Source of the DNA: Caenorhabditis remanei
Lineage: Eukaryota > Nematoda > Chromadorea > Rhabditida > Rhabditidae
Direction of reading: 5' to 3'
Length of the DNA: 64,000 nucleotides
Assembly (NCBI RefSeq): GCF_010183535.1
Contig: NC_071332.1
Coordinates: 5,394,001 to 5,458,000 of the forward strand
Positions 55,255 through 64,000 of the stretch are shown here, piece by piece. The notes under the pieces are model-generated. The model was not told the DNA's origin. It did no database searches and saw only the letters and a program-made list of their open reading frames with translations. Positions within the stretch are counted from its first letter, which is position 1; every line of letters begins with the position of its first letter. The position numbers and the translations under genes were made by a program.

Positions 55255-56729
55255 TCAGCAATATAGAATTTTCAATCGAGAATCATGGCCGACTCTCCAT
55301 TTGTTCATTGAAAAAATAGTAGAAGTGGAACTTTTTCCGTTTGATCCATTTTCGGTTTTTCCATTCGATTTTCCATATTTCAACATCTGAACAACTGCAT
55401 TTTTGATAGGTTGAGTCAAAACAATCATTGCCATAGTTGAAGCGAATCCATGAAATGTCAAGATAAGGAAGGACAGTTTGGCGATGACTGAACAGTTCTA
55501 CTACAAACTAGGAAAGGCCATGTAGTCAGTTTGGAGTTATAGGACGTGACCTATATCTTTGGAAAGCTGAGAAAACGGTGATCCCAAATATATACTCAGT
55601 TTCTCCCCTCGAGGCTTGGTATTCGAGAAACTCGAGGACAAAAACTGAATATATATTTGGAATCATCGTTTTCTCAGCTTTCCAAAGATATAGGTCACGT
55701 TCTATAACTCCAAACTGACTCCATGACCTTCCCCAGTCAGGATAAGATCTAATAGTAAGAAAACTCACTTTCGCTTCGAACTCCGACAAATGCGGCTAGT
55801 ATAAACAGAGCATTTGGTATACCTAACATTATACAGTGGATGGTTGTCTGGAACATGATCTCTCGATAAAGAAAATTGTCAGCCTGTTACCTGAACTGTT
55901 AAGCTGAACAATAACATTTTCTGCATTCTCACAACAGTTTCTGATAAATGAGAATTCTCCTTCAAGTTTTTTCGTAGATAGATTGTAGTTGCAAATGTGG
56001 AAGTTAGTGTGATAGTGACAATGATTAGCCAAATAAGCATGTTATAAAAAGTAATTAAATCACCGAGTGGAGCCGCCACAATCACATTAGGACATGTTAT
56101 CTCGATTGCAGAATCTGGATAATTTCGCATCATATTCTGTCTGTTGGATTCTTGCTGATCTAGAGCGAAATTGTAGGTACATATGTTTAGAGTAAGGAAG
56201 CAGGTTATGGTTAGACGGTAGATGTAAATATTTGCTCTGAGATAGGTATAGAAAACTTTTGATTTGTAGTCAATCATACTAGCTCGAAAACGAAATAGAA
56301 ACATTTCTGAAATTGAGTAGGCAGTTTCTGAAATAATTTTTTTTTAAATTAAATATTTGAAACAAAGGCACTCACGATATATCATGGTTCCAATTACAAA
56401 AAATTGGAAGAGACCTGTAAAACCTAATTGAGAAAAGATTCCAGTGAATCTGAGAATTGGGAGAGGTGAATGAACAACTGGGTTTAGAAACCAGGAATTG
56501 AGGATTTCGATGGAAAAATTTCTGAAAAAAACTAACTTATTTTTCTTTTGAACAATTAGATCACTTACATCAACGTATGCCATATCAAGAACAACTTGTA
56601 CTTCTCAAAATAAGAAGATTTGATTTTTAATAATGCAATGATAGCAACTGAATAGACTGGAAGGGAAACTGTGAAGAAGGTATGCATAATCCAGAAGTAT
56701 TCATTTCGTTCAGTCGCTGTGCAATCCAT
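55255..56729 (-). CDS. Seven-TM chemoreceptor B (Str superfamily, sri/srh-like)
   Basis: Five exons (56729-56569, 56521-56376, 56327-55891, 55847-55769, 55487-55255) sum to 1056 nt, 351 aa. The first four exon lengths are identical to those of receptor A. It begins MDCTATERNEYFWIMHTFF. It shows LTITCFLTLNICTYNFAL, YNMLIWLIIVTITLTSTFAT, VVRMQKMLLFSLTVQ and the TM7 motif FHGFASTMAMIVLTQPIKNA. A longer, Ser/Lys-rich C-terminal tail distinguishes it from A and C. Intron 4 contains a palindromic repeat. It appears intact. Paralogue D, which is broken, lies at 60070-61995. Confidence 0.88.
55535..55717. repeat. Palindromic repeat in chemoreceptor B intron 4
   Basis: TAGGACGTGACCTATATCTT is mirrored by AAGATATAGGTCACGTTCTA. 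Same family as the 54370 copy, and conserved at the equivalent intron of D (about 60345). Confidence 0.8.
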
Positions 56730-56888
56730 TTTTCTGGTTTACTGATCGTATGAAATTGGAATATTTTATAATTGTAGGTACTGGAAAACATTCAAACATC
56801 ACTTGATATTCAAGTATGATGAAACCTATCACATTATTATTGGCATTTTTCGGTAAAACATAAGCTAAAGATCGGATTATGAAACACA

Positions 56889-57446
56889 TTATTATTATTA
56901 TTATTTATTTACGATACGTGAAGGTTAATCAATTAAAAATAGAATACAATAAAAAAAATACAATAAAAAGAGGAGGGGAAGTCAGAAGTCAAGTTCGGAA
57001 ATGTCATAATACGTGTTTCTTCTAGGGCTTTTGATTTACTATTTTATTCAGCACTCTGTTTGTAAAAAATAATCTGCCTATTTTAGTTTTTGATTTCTTC
57101 TATCGGTAGGAGTGGCCACGCCTGGTTTTTGTGGGAGAGTAACTAAAGTAATTATTGTGGTCAATTGCAATTTTACCCAGTAGAAGTTTTTGGAAAAACT
57201 TAACGTCAAAGTGTTCCCGCCGATCTTTAAGAGTTTGAAGGTTGTAGTCAATAAGGCGGTCAGCAGCACTTCGGTACTCTGGGTCCGTGTTAAGAATTCT
57301 TTTACGTGCCACTCTAAACATTACTCTTCTAGTGAAATTACTTTGCACAGCCTCTATGGATTTCACTGTTTTCATATCCGTTGGGTTGGAAACGACTGTC
57401 CCATACTCCAAGAATGGTCTAGCAAAAGTTTTATAAAGCAATGAAA
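56889..57446 (-). mobile_element. 5'-truncated non-LTR retrotransposon fragment
   Basis: A minus-strand frame of ~113 codons (57441-57100) reads LYKTFARPFLEYGTVVSNP, VQSNFTRRVMF and DRLIDYNLQTLKDRR. This is the conserved end of a CR1/jockey-type LINE reverse-transcriptase ORF. After the stop, the 3' end runs into a TAA/TTATTA simple-repeat tail at 56889-56920. There is no RT catalytic core, so the copy is a dead 5' truncation. It sits precisely between the two units of the duplicated chemoreceptor block. Confidence 0.85.
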
Positions 57447-57471
57447 GTTTTTCTTTAAAAAAATCCGTACA

Positions 57472-58806
57472 TCAGAATTTATGCGACATTCTTCTCGTGT
57501 CCTCCACCACCACTTTATCTGACATTTTGCATTTCAACATGAGAATAACAGAATTCTTGATAGGCTTCGTCAATAGAATCATGGCCAACGTTGAAGCAAA
57601 TCCATGGACCGTCAGGGAGATAAATGAAACTGTTGCAACGACTGAAACAAAAAATAAGATTCTATGTAGAATTCCTCGAAAGGCTTACACTCATGACGTA
57701 CTCCAAAAAACGCTGCAAATATAAACATTGCGTTGGGGGCACCTAACATGAAGCCATGGATTGCAGTCTGGAAAAGAAAAAGGAAATTTCAAAAAAAGAA
57801 ATATTTACAAAACTATTATCACCGCACACTTCATACAACCGCGCTCTACCAAAACCGAAGAAAATTGTGTGCGAAATCGAGAGACGCAGAGAAAATAGAT
57901 ATTTTTCAAGGACATTTTGGTGGAGCGCAGTTGTAAGCACTGTGCAGAGCTAATATAATTTGGTACCTGAACTGCTAGAGTTATCAACAGCATCTTATGC
58001 ATTCTTACAACTGTCGCAGACTGTTGTGCATTTTCTTTCAAGTTTCTTTTCAAATAAACCGTAGTTGCGGAGGTAGAAGTGATTGTGATAAAAACAACAA
58101 GTACCCAACCGACCATATTATACATCGCAAATGGATCTTCTAATGGAACAGCCACAATGACAGTAGGACAGAGTACTAGGATAGAGGCATCTGGTTGATC
58201 GGAAAATAGTTTCTGTCTGTTTTTGACCTGTAGTTCTAATCCAAAAGTGTATGTGACACAGTTAGCAATTATAAAGATCAGTAAGACACCACGGAAAATA
58301 TATGTGTTGACTCTCAAGTATAAGTAGAATGACGTGGCTTTGTAGTTGAGCAGACTGGCTCGAAAACGGAACATGAACATTTCGAAAACCGAGTAGGCAG
58401 TCACTGAAAAAGTGGGATGATTATTGTTGATTTGTTGCTAATTAACCTACAATAAAGCATTGATGAAATTATGAGAAACTGGAGTAAGCCACTGAATCCC
58501 CAAAGAGACAGATATCCAGTGAATCGGAGAAGTGGTAGTGGCAGATGAACAACAGGTAGCAGGAACCATGAATTCAACAATTCAGCCAAAAGATTTCTGA
58601 AAAACTGTAGTGTTGTCAGTGCTCGAGTTTCCCTCTTTGACTCACGTGGAAGTATGCCAGATTAAAAACAATTTATACTTTTCAAAGTACGGCGATTTTG
58701 TTTGTAACAAGGCAAGAATAGCGAGAGCATATACAGGAAGTGATATAATGAATACAGAATGCATTATTCAATAGTATGAAGCATGTTCTGACTCAGCGCA
58801 ATCCAT
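57472..58806 (-). CDS. Seven-TM chemoreceptor C (paralogue of A)
   Basis: Same five-exon architecture as receptor A and nearly identical protein, about 330 aa. Substitutions include DPFAMYNMVGW for DPVALYNMVVW, SMLYL for SMIYL, and VATVSFISL for VAKLSFISL near TM7. No frame break was found. The exon-2 donor context differs but still yields Leu across the junction. Its intron 3 is longer than in A because of a ~125-bp MITE. Same sri/srh-like assignment, and likely a recent tandem duplicate expressed in chemosensory neurons. Confidence 0.87.
57822..57946. mobile_element. Short MITE inserted in chemoreceptor C intron 3
   Basis: Ends CATACAACCGCGCTCTACCA and GGTGGAGCGCAGTTGTAAGC form inverted repeats. 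The equivalent intron of receptor A lacks it, so it inserted after the duplication. Confidence 0.85.
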
Positions 58807-59639
58807 TTATTGATAAGAAATTGAGGGAATGAAGGAAAAAGATTGAATATGAAAGGAAGTTGGTGTGTAGTCACCGGGGAGAGTGGGAAAACTTAATTAC
58901 ATGTTGTTAATATCTATGTAGACTGAGTATTGATCAATAAATGCTCGAGCTCTAATATGAAATGATTGTTGGATACATTTTTGGAAAGTTATATTTAGGA
59001 AGTTATTTTGGCAAGTTTTCGGGAAGTAACATTGCATCGTGAAATACTCGATTTCCTTGTTCTAAGCAACCTACTGACTAGGGAACGACTCGAGATGACC
59101 GTAGAGTTATGGGACGTGACCTTAACCGTTGGAAAGCTGAGAAAACGCAGATTCCAAACATATATTCAGTTTTTGCCCTCGAGACCTGGTATTCGAGAAG
59201 AAAACTAAGTATATATTTGAAATCACCGTTTTCTCAGCTTTCCAATGATATAGGCACTGTCCCATAACTCCACGGTCACGTGGAGGCCTTCTCTAGTGAG
59301 TCATCAGAGCCTCCTGTGGCTTCTTTGCCTCCTGGAGCTCCATTTAAAGGTGACCGAACTCAATGTGAAGTAGAGTGGATTTATTCTCTTGCAAATTGCT
59401 CTGTGGTGTCTCAACGTGATCTCGAATCTCATAAGCTATTATAAGTTTTCTATGTCTATTTTTTTTTCAAAAGATAAAGCACGTATTTCATTTTAAAAAT
59501 CACTTCCAAATGCAAAAAAAATCCGCAAACCTCCACGTGAACTTGGCACTGTTTTTCTTTTTGCTGATAAAATCTGCAGTTCCTACATAAAAAGAGCCGA
59601 TTACTTCACTCTTTCGTTATTCCCACTCGAATTAAAACC
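58807..59639. other. Intergenic part of duplicated block
   Basis: Parallels 54085-54804 in unit 1. It contains the palindromic repeat copy at about 59110-59290. No gene seen. Confidence 0.5.
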
Positions 59640-59874
59640 ATGATTCCCCTAATCGAGGACTCTTCTAAATTGAACACTTTTCAGAGTGAAAGTGAGTTTG
59701 AATTTCAGAATTTTTCAGAACAATTCAGAGTTTGAAATTGAGTTTTTCAGTTTGAAATCTCTTCTTCTTCGTGTAACAATAATTTTCGTCATCTTCTGCA
59801 TTTCTTCAATATTTTCACATTTTCGAGCTTGTGTGCAACGAGGAACTACGTGGATTATACAGCAAAGGACATAA
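59640..59874 (+). CDS. Small single-span membrane peptide, copy 2
   Basis: Duplicate of the 54805 gene. Exons 59640-59691 and 59729-59874 total 198 nt, 65 aa. Start MIPLIEDSSKLNTFQSE, TM VTIIFVIFCISSIFSHF, tail ending WIIQQRT. Net differences between the copies inside coding exons are multiples of three (FEF versus FEIEF), which is what selection on a reading frame would produce. The intron is again only 37 bp. Without the splice both copies hit an early stop. Function unknown. Confidence 0.4.
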
Positions 59875-60069
59875 AAGTGCATCAAAATTTCTTCGATTTC
59901 CAATAAAGAAAGATAAACATATTTTTTGTTTTTTTGTTGATTTTACAAGGTATTTGCGTGTTACAAATGCGCTCCACCGTTATAATCTCAAAAATTCTTT
60001 TTTTCTCTACGTCTCCTAATTTTCCACGCTATTTTTCTCAATTTCGGTAGAGCGAGGTACTCGAAATTG

Positions 60070-61995
60070 TCAGCAACATAGAATTTTCAATAGAGAATCA
60101 TGGCTGACTCTCCATTTGTTCACTGAAAAAATAGTGGAAGTGGAACTATTTTCTGTTTTTCCATTCGATTTTCTACATTTCAACATCTGAACAACAACGT
60201 TTTTGATAGGTTGAGTCAAAACAATCATTGCAATAGTTGAAGCAAATCCATGAAATGTCAAGATGAGGAAGGACAGCTTGGCGATGACTAAATAGTTTTA
60301 CTACTAACTAGGAAAGGTCATGGTGTCAGTTTGGAGTTATAGGACGTGACCTATATCATTGGAAAGCTGAGAAAACGGTGATCCCAAATATATACTCAGT
60401 TTCTCCCCTCGAGGCTTGGTATTCGAGAAACGGTAACATAGGTAAGGTGTCAGTGGTCCAAACTTTGGCCTCGTTTTTCTCGAATACCAGGTCTCGAGGA
60501 CAAAAACTGAATATGTATATTTGGAATCAGCGTTTTCTCGGCTTTCCAATGATATAGGTAACGTCCTATAACTCCAAACTGACTCCATGACTTTCCCTGG
60601 TCAGGATAAGATCTAATAGTAAGAAAACTCACTTTCGCTTCGAACTCCGACAAATGCGGCAAGTATAAACATAGCGTTTGGTATACCTAACATTATACAA
60701 TGGATTGCTGTCTGGAAGTTGAGATTTTGAATTAAAAAATTTTAAGCTGTTACTTGAACGGTTAAGCTGAACAATAACATTTTCTGCGTTCTCACAACAG
60801 TCGCTGATAAATGAGAATTCTTCTTCAAGTCGGAGAATTCTTCTCCGAGCAGATAGAAGAATGGGTTGAAAAGCGGGCAAAGGCAGAACACAAAAGAAAG
60901 CAGAAGCTGAAACAACGCAAACAACAACGGAAAGATCGTAAGAAGAAAACTAAGAGACATAGACGCAGGACATGGATAATTTTCCGAGAGTTCGTTATGG
61001 TATTTCCCTGTCAAATGGTAGCTCTTGAACTATTGGGGATCAAGTTTAAGAGTTACGAAGATGCTAATTTATCTCCAATCATCCTCGAAGAAGCATTTGT
61101 TCCAAGAAATAAGAAAAAGAAAAAGTTGAATTAGTGCTACGAATACAAGAAACTGGAACACGGACAAATTGAACTCATGCATATTGGTATCAATCACGTA
61201 CCCATTGCGGACGTAATAAATTATTATTATTATTAAAGTTTTTTCGTAGATAGATTGTAGTTGCAAATGTGGAAGTTAGTGTGATCGTGACAATAATTAG
61301 CCAAATGAGCATGTTGTAAAAAGTAATTAAATCACCGAGTGGAGCAGCCACAATCACATTAGGACATGTTATCTCGATTGCAGAATCTGGATAGTTTCGC
61401 ATCATATTTTGTCTGTTGGATTCTTGCTGATCTAGAGCGATGTTGTAGGTACAGATGTTTAGAATAAGGAAGCATGTTATGGTTAGACGGTAGATATAAA
61501 TATTAGCTCTGAGATAAGTATAGAAAACTTTCGATTTGTAGTCAATCATGCTAGCGCGGAAACGAAAGAGGAACATTTCAGAAATCGAGTAGGCAGTTTC
61601 TGAAATAAATTCTTTTAAACAAAACAACTATCAGGTACTCACGATATATCATGGTTCCAATTACAAAAAATTGAAAAAGACCGGTGAAACCTAATTGAGA
61701 AAAGATTCCAGTGAATCTGAGAATCGGGAGAGGTGAATGAACAACTGGGTTTAAAAACCAGGAATTGAGGATTTCGATGGAAAAATTTCTGAAAAAACTA
61801 ACTTATTTTTCTTTTGAACAATTAGATCACTTACATCAACGTATGCCATATCAAGAACAACTTGTACTTCTCGAAATAAGAAGACTTGATTTTTAATAAA
61901 GCAACGATAGCAACTGTATAGACTGGAAGGGAAGCGATGAAGAAAGTATGCATAATCCAGAAGTATTCATTTCGTTCAGTCGCTGTGCAATCCAT
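60070..61995 (-). pseudogene. Chemoreceptor D, disrupted paralogue of B
   Basis: Same exon layout as receptor B, but the third exon is split by an insertion at 60831-61239. The protein reads normally to FATTIYLRKNF, then runs into insertion sequence and stops within 14 residues. The downstream part (KKNSHLSATVVRTQKMLL onward) and exons 4-5, ending SLLKILCC, remain recognisable. The gene therefore became non-functional by insertion and has kept splice sites and motifs, so loss is recent. A truncated product could still be made. Confidence 0.85.
60831..61239 (+). mobile_element. ~405-bp insertion with TTA-repeat tail in receptor D exon
   Basis: Compared with intact paralogue B, the exon is continuous except for this block. 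AAGT occurs at both edges (60827-60830 and 61236-61239), consistent with a short target duplication. The right end is an (ATT)n tail, as in non-LTR elements. It carries a plus-strand frame with a Lys/Arg-rich stretch (KQRKQQRKDRKKKTKRHRRR) ending at 61134. The element family is not identified. Confidence 0.7.
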
Positions 61996-63164
61996 TTTTC
62001 TGGTTTACTGATCGTATGAAATTGGAATATTTTATAATTACAGGTATGTTACTAGAAAACATTCAAACATCACTTGATATTCAAGTATGATGAAACATAT
62101 CACATTATTTTTGGCATGTTTCGGTGAAGTGTACTGACCTTAAGCTAAAGATCGAAACACACCACGTAGATTTTGAAGAGTATCAGAATCCTTGGAATGC
62201 TGTTTTTGTGAGCCTGTTGTCTGTGTATACTCGTGGTCAGATGTCCTTCTCCCAAAAAATTGAAAATAATCTGAAAATCTTCGATTTGTTTTCTGAATTT
62301 ATGTAGAAAAACCTGGAAAAACAACGAAAAGACATTTTCTGTCGATCTGTCTATCTGGATGTCCAAGGGTTCCTGTCTGTCCGTCGATTCGTCCAAATGT
62401 CCACTACTTCCCCAAAATTGACAGAATCCGTGTTTTCGATGTGTCCATCAGAATTGTGCGGAAGCAATTTTTTCAAAACGGAAGTCAAAAGTCGGAAGTT
62501 GGAAGTTGGAAATCGGAAGTCGGAAGTTAATTTTTTCGCAAAAAATTTAAAACTTCATGAAAAAGATTATAAAATTCGCGAATGTATTTTTGCGAAGTGT
62601 ATTCTTCCTAAATTCCACAGTTATGGAATAACGGAAGTCGGAAGTAAACTTCCTTGTCTGGAAGTCGGAAGTCAGAAGTCGGAATTCCGCACAACTCTGG
62701 TGTCCATACCATGTCTGAAAGCACGAACATTCGTTCGAGATCTTCTCTAACCTGTCCCCCCTCATGCTTACGTGATTTTCTGAAAGTTTTCGGACAGTTT
62801 TCTTTTTGCAGACACCCTTTTGTTTTTCACATATCTCACTGAACCCCTCGTCGCGCCTATGTCGTATCAAAAGTTATGCAATCTAACACCATCACACGCC
62901 TTTCTTTCATTTTCTTTTCAATTCGATAAGTCTGATTTCTCGTGGCCAGGGGACCAGTGATTTATCACCAACTGATATTGTGAGAGAAGTTGAAAATGAG
63001 GCGACGAAAGAGAAGAAGACGTCGACTATTATCATCACGTTGCTGCAAGACACACGGTCAGGGCGAAGTACAACTTGTTCCGCCCTTCACTTTTCAACTG
63101 TAGCCCCCTCCCTATGTCTCATATTTGGGCAACTATGACACCACTGTTCGATGTAAACAGGAAG
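61996..63164. other. Intergenic region with GGAAGTC repeats
   Basis: No gene supported. It holds the end of the duplicated block (to about 62130) and the TIR element at 62449-62702. Confidence 0.5.
62449..62702. mobile_element. TIR element built of GGAAGTC repeats
   Basis: The left end AGAATTGTGCGGAA is mirrored by TTCCGCACAACTCTGG at the right. Both flanks of the interior are short tandem (T)CGGAAGT(C) units, in inverse orientation relative to the 27029 relative. It creates spurious frames. Confidence 0.6.
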
Positions 63165-63368
63165 CTATGATTCCACGTGGGGTTCAGTGACGTCATCAGC
63201 TTTTGAGTTCGTCTGATTCGTGACGGCGTCATTGGTCTCACGGAGAGACGGCATCGTAAATTCTAGTGTGATGTAGTTGCATAGAGCAAAGATGAGTACA
63301 TACAATCCGAATACAATCTGTACCCGGAACGGACGTTCATCAAGATTACTGTACGGGTACACTTGCAC
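63165..63368 (-). CDS. Probable terminal exon of a small membrane protein (partial)
   Basis: The frame after an ATACAG acceptor-like site reads VYPYSNLDERPFRVQIVFGL, then a hydrophobic span (VLIFALCNYITLEF) and a polar tail ending TEPHVES. An in-frame TGA lies just upstream and there is no in-frame ATG, so upstream exon(s) must exist if the gene is real. I cannot place them with confidence. They may lie beyond the window edge. No clear poly(A) signal. Confidence 0.35.
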   Translation of the reverse strand: MQVYPYSNLDERPFRVQIVFGLYVLIFALCNYITLEFTMPSLRETNDAVTNQTNSKADDVTEPHVES

Positions 63369-64000
63369 TGTATCTTGTCATTGAGTGAGACGTTCTGATG
63401 TTCGATTGTCTAAGACATCAAATAAATTGTTTTTCTAAGATCAAACACCTGTTTTCTTTTTTTATCTGCATGAAACTTTTGTGAGATGAAATAAACAGTT
63501 TTTTGTCTGTTTTTAGGTACATCAAGATGATTTATTTTTAAAGATTCTGAGAAAGTGATCATCACATCTTGTCCGACAAGGAGAAGATCATAGAATTCCA
63601 AGGTTTGTCTAGGAAATTTGAATTGAACGATTTAGATGAAGAATGGAACAGAACGAAAGTAAAATCTTGTGATCATAGATGTTGAAAATGAGAACTTTGA
63701 AAGGGAATAACTATGAAAAAAGTGTTTGACACATACTATGGATTCATTCGGGAAGATTTCGTAGAAACCATCTAATATCAGCGCAGCACTGTTTTTACAA
63801 CTGCGCTCCACCGAAATCCTCTCGAAAATTTTCCTCTGCGTCTCTCAATTTCGCACACAATTTTCTTCGGTTTCGGTAGCGCGTGGTTGTAAAAATTGAA
63901 CTGTGTTAATATATCTGTTGCATAAAAACATCATTCTCAGTTTTTCAGAACTCCAGCATTTTTGGGATATGTAAACAGTCTCCTACACCTTGAGCCAAAA
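63369..64000. other. Window end, contains short MITE
   Basis: No gene supported. A GCGCTCCACC-family MITE lies at about 63784-63908 (TTTTACAACTGCGCTCCACC mirrored by GGTAGCGCGTGGTTGTAAAA). Confidence 0.5.

Noticed and set aside
60811..61134. 107-codon plus-strand frame as an independent gene
   Set aside because: It starts in chemoreceptor sequence and runs into the inserted element. Better explained as part of the insertion than as a host gene.
1..64000. CRISPR array or prokaryotic operon features
   Set aside because: No regularly spaced direct repeats. Gene structure with GT-AG introns is clearly eukaryotic.

Overview
This window looks like Caenorhabditis elegans chromosome V, or a near-identical Caenorhabditis. 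The basis is compact AT-rich gene structure with short introns ending in TTTCAG, and three genes I recognise by protein sequence: the septin unc-61 (about 2.4-4.6 kb), the cytosolic Hsp90 daf-21 (40.5-42.8 kb) and the kindlin unc-112 (47.6-51.6 kb). All exon models were spliced by hand from the sequence. Where I say phases close, exon lengths sum to an intact frame. I ran no database search.

Layout. 1-6.2 kb: a one-Ig-domain protein, a septin with a membrane-anchor first exon, and a Ly6/uPAR-like GPI-type protein. 7.0-10.35 kb: a very large Gly/Pro/Ser/Tyr repeat secreted protein whose true frame has almost no Met codons. 10.7-19.0 kb: an acid-lipase-like enzyme, three tiny secreted-type peptides, a PP1-like phosphatase preceded by an inverted partial copy of itself, and a converging nematode secreted protein. 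20.8-23.5 kb: a secreted protein and a small membrane protein. 23.5-34.2 kb: gene-poor DNA full of inverted-repeat elements, including a 1.09-kb transposon nested in another element. 34.3-37.3 kb: a neuropeptide-type GPCR. 37.5-46.7 kb: a FAM50/XAP5 homologue divergent from daf-21, then a 77-aa secreted or anchored peptide, a GAS8/DRC4-like coiled-coil protein with a tRNA-Tyr in its first intron, and another small secreted peptide. 47.6-51.6 kb: unc-112. 52.9-62.1 kb: a tandemly duplicated block, each unit holding two chemoreceptor genes and a small TM peptide. One receptor is broken by an insertion, and a LINE fragment sits between the units. 62.1-64 kb: repeats and one probable exon.

Most genes are independent housekeeping, muscle-attachment, neuronal or chemosensory functions. 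Possible functional groupings are the daf-21 cluster, where spacing suggests an SL2-type operon, and the chemoreceptor block, which is typical of the rapidly duplicating chromosome V receptor families. The most striking structures are a heat-shock-type promoter inside an intron of the FAM50 homologue pointing at daf-21, an intron whose donor lies in a repeat terminus, the PP1 palindrome, and the nested transposon with a clean 6-bp target duplication.
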